Positions 5,764 through 8,897 of a stretch of DNA of 8,897 bases are shown here, one piece after another; position 1 is the stretch's first letter, and the number at the start of each line of letters is the position of its first letter. Under the pieces are notes generated by a model that was not told the origin of the DNA, did not search any database, and worked only from the letters and a program-made list of their open reading frames with translations. The DNA comes from Propionibacteriaceae bacterium (GTDB taxonomy: Bacteria > Actinomycetota > Actinomycetes > Propionibacteriales > Propionibacteriaceae), in contig WRJP01000075.1 of NCBI GenBank assembly GCA_009778535.1, positions 1 to 8,897 on the forward strand, written 5' to 3'. The translations under genes were made by a program, and so were the position numbers.

Positions 5764-8552
5764 CAATCTTTAATCCAAGGTAGGCGTTTTTTCTTTTTCG
5801 GTGTTGGCGGAGGAGGCACTGGAGTGAACACTTCGGCGTTTTCTAGGGCAGCTTCCATGAAGGGCAACGAATTCGGATCGCTGTCTTCGTTTTCGTAGGG
5901 ATGTACAGCGCGCGGTGGTACGACCATGCTCAACGGCACATCACCTGTTGGCAAATCCAACCTGACACGCAAATCCTGTGCCGCACTGACCGGCCCCAAC
6001 AACAACGAAAGTGCTGTCGTTACTTCCTGTGCAGATGTCAACGGGGATGCCCAACGCTTTGGATTTGCAGACAAAATCCGGTCAACCACCGTGTCAACGG
6101 CGGCGGGAACCTTCACTATTTCGCCAGGGAGTTTCGCTTGGCCGCCCCCTGGCAGACCGTAGGCAGCAGCGTTCGGCCAGTGTGCGCTTAAGCAAGCGAA
6201 CAGTAGTTCCCCCAAAGCTCGAACATCTCGGGCTTGGCCGTCATCGTCCGCCACATGTTCATCGACCAGCCCTAGAATCTTTACATTCCCATTCGCAGTA
6301 ATTAGCACGGTAGCTGGACTCAAGTTGAGGTGATTTATGCCTACGCCATGGCAACTGGCTAACGCGTCAGCAACCTCACGCACTACCCAGATGGTCTCGT
6401 CGGCGCTCAACGCCCCGCTAGCCAATATTGCGGCCAAAGTGTCGCCGACGACGTATTCGCCAACATAGTAGGCACCATGTTGTCCAACACTTTCGGGAAC
6501 GATATCCAGAATGCGCAAGATGCGAGAATCTGTCGCAGTCGCTGCTGTTCTTGCCAAGTCGAGGGCAGTTGCGGCTTTCGGATCACCAGGGGGGAACAGA
6601 TACACCAAGACATAACGCTGCAACACTTCATCGAAAACCCGCCACCTCTGAGTTGAATCCTTACGCGACATCCGTTTCTCAAGGCGATAGCGTCCAGCCA
6701 ATAGCTGATCTGGCTGCGGTGTGCCGGTGATTGTGATTTCTTCTGTGCTCGGATCGGGGAAGGTCAGCGGGTGCAGTGGGGTCTGCTCATCGTCAGGGCG
6801 AACATTTGAGGTTGAACTCTCAGCTTCGGTTTCAGAAATGACACCGGTCTCGGCTTCAGGGGGGTCGGTTTCGCTGCTAAGCAATGCCTCTGGTGCTTCC
6901 GGCAGCGGTTTTCCCGGACGCAGCACGTTCAGCAACTGGGAGATTTCCGCGATGTGCATGAGTCGGGCAGCTAAATAGAACACTACCGTTGCTCCCACCA
7001 ATGCCGCGAGCAGCCCCAAGGCTTGAAGCGGCTTGTCCTGACCTGCAAAACCCCAGATGATCAGCCAAGCTACCCCTGCCGCTGGAATACTTGCCAGCGT
7101 CAGTTTGACCAGTTGTTGGATAAGTTTCGACGTGTCAAGTTGCGGCAACCGTTTACGTAAAGCCCGATGTGTAATCACGGCTCCCAACAGATATGCCAGC
7201 GAGTATGCCAGAGCCATCCGCGGTGCCAACATCTGCGGCCAGTTCATCACCCAATACAACGCCAACGCCAGACAAACGTGAATTCCAGAAATGACAAGCT
7301 GCAACAGGAATGGGGTTTTCGTGTCGTCCAGGGCGTAAAAAGCCCGCAAGTACAGGAATTGAATCGAGAAGGGTATCAATCCGATTGCGAAGCAAATCAA
7401 CGTCCAGCCGATGACGTGATAGTCGTCGGCTCCCGCGCCATGCGAATAGATCAAATTCGCAATCGGGTTCGCTAACACCAGATAGGCAAAACTGGCTGGG
7501 ACGATGAATGTCAAGGCGATTCGCACTATACGAATCACTTCGGATGCCAACTGGTCGAACTCTTTCGCCTGCGCCAGACGTGCGGCCGACGGCATCATAG
7601 CTGTCGCCAGTGACACTGCAATCAGCGAATGCGGCAAAATCCAGATCAGATGCCCATTCTGGTACGCATTCAGCCCAGCGCCGCGAATCAACTCTTTGGT
7701 GATCGGATCAATCGAAGTGGCCGTGGACAGCAGTCGATGTACCACCAGCAGCGCCAACGAAGTTAAAGTGGTGTAGGCGACCATCCACTTGGCGATGTGG
7801 AAGGTGCGTCCCAAGCCGGTGTGCAGCAGATCAAAACGCGGCCGATACGTGAAGCCTGCCTTTTTTAAGAACGGAATGAGTACTGCCGTTTGAACCACAA
7901 TCCCCAAAGTTGAACCGGCAGCCAGCAAGCAAGCCTGTGGAGTCGTGAACGGTTGCCCTACGCTCGCGTTCGTCCCCCACACTGCCAGATATGCTCCAAA
8001 AATCCCGACTTGGATAACGTTGTTTGCAATCGGTGCCCACATCATTGCGCCGAATCGGCCGCGGGCATTGAGTATTTGGCCGAGGAGATAAAACACACCG
8101 TAGAAAAAAAGCTGTGGCATGGTGATGAAACTCATCAACAGTAGTGCTTGCCAATGTGCCAGCATTTCATCCCCGCGCCAGGCATCGTCGGTGTAGATCG
8201 TCATTACCCAACTGGCACCGACTGTAATGATTACAGCTAAAACGCCCAGCAGCATGATGAAGCCGGTCAGTAATCGGTTGATAAAGGCTTTCCCGCCATC
8301 AGCGTCGCTGGTGATTGCCCTCACGATTTGCGGCACGAGCACATTACTTAAGGTGCCGCCGACAAGCAGAATGTACAACGAATTCGGCACGGTCAGCGCA
8401 AAGCTGAACGCTTCAACCCGCATCGTGGCATTGCCGAGCACGAAGGCAATCATTACGGCGCGAACTAAGCCGAAGATTCTGGAAATCAAGGTGCCGGAAG
8501 CCATAATCGCAGTCGCGTCAAGCAAGCGGCGACTCGGGTTCGCTTCACTCAT
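5763..8552 (-). CDS. murJ: MurJ lipid II flippase fused to a pseudokinase domain
   Basis: MurJ moves lipid-linked peptidoglycan precursor (lipid II) across the membrane for wall synthesis. The 929-residue product has a MurJ/MviN core of about 14 membrane segments (residues 10-535), with the N-terminal S-R-x-x-G-L-x-R pattern (R25 and R31, matching the conserved arginines of E. coli MurJ). An acidic Ser/Thr/Glu linker (about 550-615) leads to a protein-kinase fold (about 620-855) opening RYRLEKR, as in the Mycobacterium tuberculosis MviN (Rv3910) architecture. Catalytic residues are gone: the glycine loop reads SRKDST (629-634), the ATP-site lysine position is Y651, HRD reads HLN (741-743), and DFG reads GLV (761-763). 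It is therefore a pseudokinase, probably a docking module. A 70-residue tail ends in Pro-rich and KKKKR sequence without a further membrane span. The ATG at 8552 is preferred for its ribosome site GGAAAGG (8559-8565); the frame stays open to a GTG at 8669. First gene of a three-gene operon. Confidence 0.94.
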   Translation of the reverse strand: MSEANPSRRLLDATAIMASGTLISRIFGLVRAVMIAFVLGNATMRVEAFSFALTVPNSLYILLVGGTLSNVLVPQIVRAITSDADGGKAFINRLLTGFIMLLGVLAVIITVGASWVMTIYTDDAWRGDEMLAHWQALLLMSFITMPQLFFYGVFYLLGQILNARGRFGAMMWAPIANNVIQVGIFGAYLAVWGTNASVGQPFTTPQACLLAAGSTLGIVVQTAVLIPFLKKAGFTYRPRFDLLHTGLGRTFHIAKWMVAYTTLTSLALLVVHRLLSTATSIDPITKELIRGAGLNAYQNGHLIWILPHSLIAVSLATAMMPSAARLAQAKEFDQLASEVIRIVRIALTFIVPASFAYLVLANPIANLIYSHGAGADDYHVIGWTLICFAIGLIPFSIQFLYLRAFYALDDTKTPFLLQLVISGIHVCLALALYWVMNWPQMLAPRMALAYSLAYLLGAVITHRALRKRLPQLDTSKLIQQLVKLTLASIPAAGVAWLIIWGFAGQDKPLQALGLLAALVGATVVFYLAARLMHIAEISQLLNVLRPGKPLPEAPEALLSSETDPPEAETGVISETEAESSTSNVRPDDEQTPLHPLTFPDPSTEEITITGTPQPDQLLAGRYRLEKRMSRKDSTQRWRVFDEVLQRYVLVYLFPPGDPKAATALDLARTAATATDSRILRILDIVPESVGQHGAYYVGEYVVGDTLAAILASGALSADETIWVVREVADALASCHGVGINHLNLSPATVLITANGNVKILGLVDEHVADDDGQARDVRALGELLFACLSAHWPNAAAYGLPGGGQAKLPGEIVKVPAAVDTVVDRILSANPKRWASPLTSAQEVTTALSLLLGPVSAAQDLRVRLDLPTGDVPLSMVVPPRAVHPYENEDSDPNSLPFMEAALENAEVFTPVPPPPTPKKKKRLPWIKD

Positions 8553-8796
8553 GGGCAGCCTTTCCGACTTCTTGCCTAACCGCGCAACAATAACTGCATC
8601 CATCGTACGTTGCCGCACGAACTGCGCCGCTCGAACTTCCGGCGTGTCCTTATCCTTGCCACCTCCCACTGGCTTCGGGAACCCTCATAGCTGGTTGAGC
8701 CGGTCACTGGAAGTGTGTCGATGTCAGCAGACTATGACAGCGGCTCGTGTGTTACTCGTGGTTTCTGTGTCTGACCGACGGATGCGAGGTTTCGGG
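8553..8796. other. Spacer between the PIN-domain toxin gene and murJ
   Basis: These 244 bases lie upstream of the preferred murJ start. Bases 8553-8669 stay open in the murJ frame (39 codons from a GTG), and that stretch, rich in Lys, Arg and Asp, could be an N-terminal extension. Beyond that no gene, clear promoter or terminator was recognised, though the murJ promoter is expected here. Confidence 0.4.
8559..8565 (-). promoter_or_regulatory. Ribosome binding site of murJ
   Basis: GGAAAGG on the minus strand, six bases before the ATG at 8552, supports this start. Neither the in-frame ATG at 8603 nor the GTG at 8669 has a comparable site. Confidence 0.6.
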
Positions 8797-8897
8797 TTAT
8801 GTGATCTCCCACGGGTTCACTAGATCGATTGGCAGGAAGTTAAAGTCAACTACATTTCGTGTTGCCAGGGTTGCGCCTTGAGCAACACAAATCGCTG
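8797..8897 (-). CDS. PIN-domain ribonuclease, VapC/FitB-like toxin, C-terminal fragment
   Basis: The last 32 codons of a gene entering from the right edge. The translation contains T-L-A-T-R-N-V-V-D-F followed by L-V-N-P-W-E, the characteristic end of FitB/VapC-type PIN-domain toxins, in which the TRN..DF element contributes to the Mg2+-binding acidic site. Such proteins are RNases that cleave tRNA or other RNA and are normally paired with a small antitoxin encoded just upstream, which here would lie outside the window. The stop is TAA at 8799-8797. Only the family can be assigned; activity and partner cannot be judged from the fragment. Confidence 0.75.
   Translation of the reverse strand, partial: AICVAQGATLATRNVVDFNFLPIDLVNPWEIT

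Noticed and set aside
8227..8823. A 198-codon plus-strand open frame
   Set aside because: It lies opposite the strongly conserved N-terminal membrane core of MurJ and the toxin fragment, and shows no domain of its own.
1..8897. CRISPR array, tRNA or rRNA gene, insertion sequence or prophage genes
   Set aside because: No regularly spaced direct repeats, tRNA T-arm consensus with acceptor pairing, transposase motifs or terminal inverted repeats were seen by eye.

Overview
The window looks like chromosomal core sequence from an actinobacterium of moderate G+C (roughly 50-55% by eye). The indicators are a MurJ lipid II flippase fused to a protein-kinase-like domain (an actinobacterial architecture), a short-form LeuRS without the leucine-specific insertion, and a membrane protein with a Pro/Gln-rich cytosolic N-terminus. 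A low-G+C member of the Actinomycetaceae or a relative is plausible, but the genus cannot be fixed from the sequence.

Layout, left to right. (1) Bases 1-872, plus strand: the 3' third of leuS (leucyl-tRNA synthetase), cut by the window edge. (2) 1039-2126, minus strand: a two-gene unit, aroQ (type II 3-dehydroquinate dehydratase) followed by a metallo-beta-lactamase-fold hydrolase, joined by an ATGA stop/start overlap. (3) 2127-2466: a 340-base divergent intergenic region with small dyads and a fair sigma-A-type promoter facing right. (4) 2467-3153, plus strand: a lipoprotein of unrecognised family. (5) 3190-8552, minus strand: murJ-pseudokinase, then a small and a large bacterial PH-domain membrane protein (YdbS-like and YdbT-like), tightly packed and closed by a hairpin plus T-run terminator lying inside the 3' end of the convergent lipoprotein gene. 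(6) 8797-8897, minus strand: the last 32 codons of a VapC/FitB-like PIN-domain toxin, cut by the window edge.

How the genes fit together. The minus-strand operon is the most distinctive part. It joins the lipid II flippase, carrying a catalytically dead kinase-like domain, to a YdbS/YdbT-type membrane pair that in Bacillus is associated with envelope stress and resistance to antimicrobial peptides. This suggests a cell-envelope module. The murJ-ydbS junction holds a 19-codon open frame that starts on the murJ stop codon and ends on the ydbS start codon, which could couple translation through the operon. The ydbS-ydbT junction overlaps by 8 bases. No CRISPR array, rRNA, tRNA, insertion sequence or phage gene was seen.
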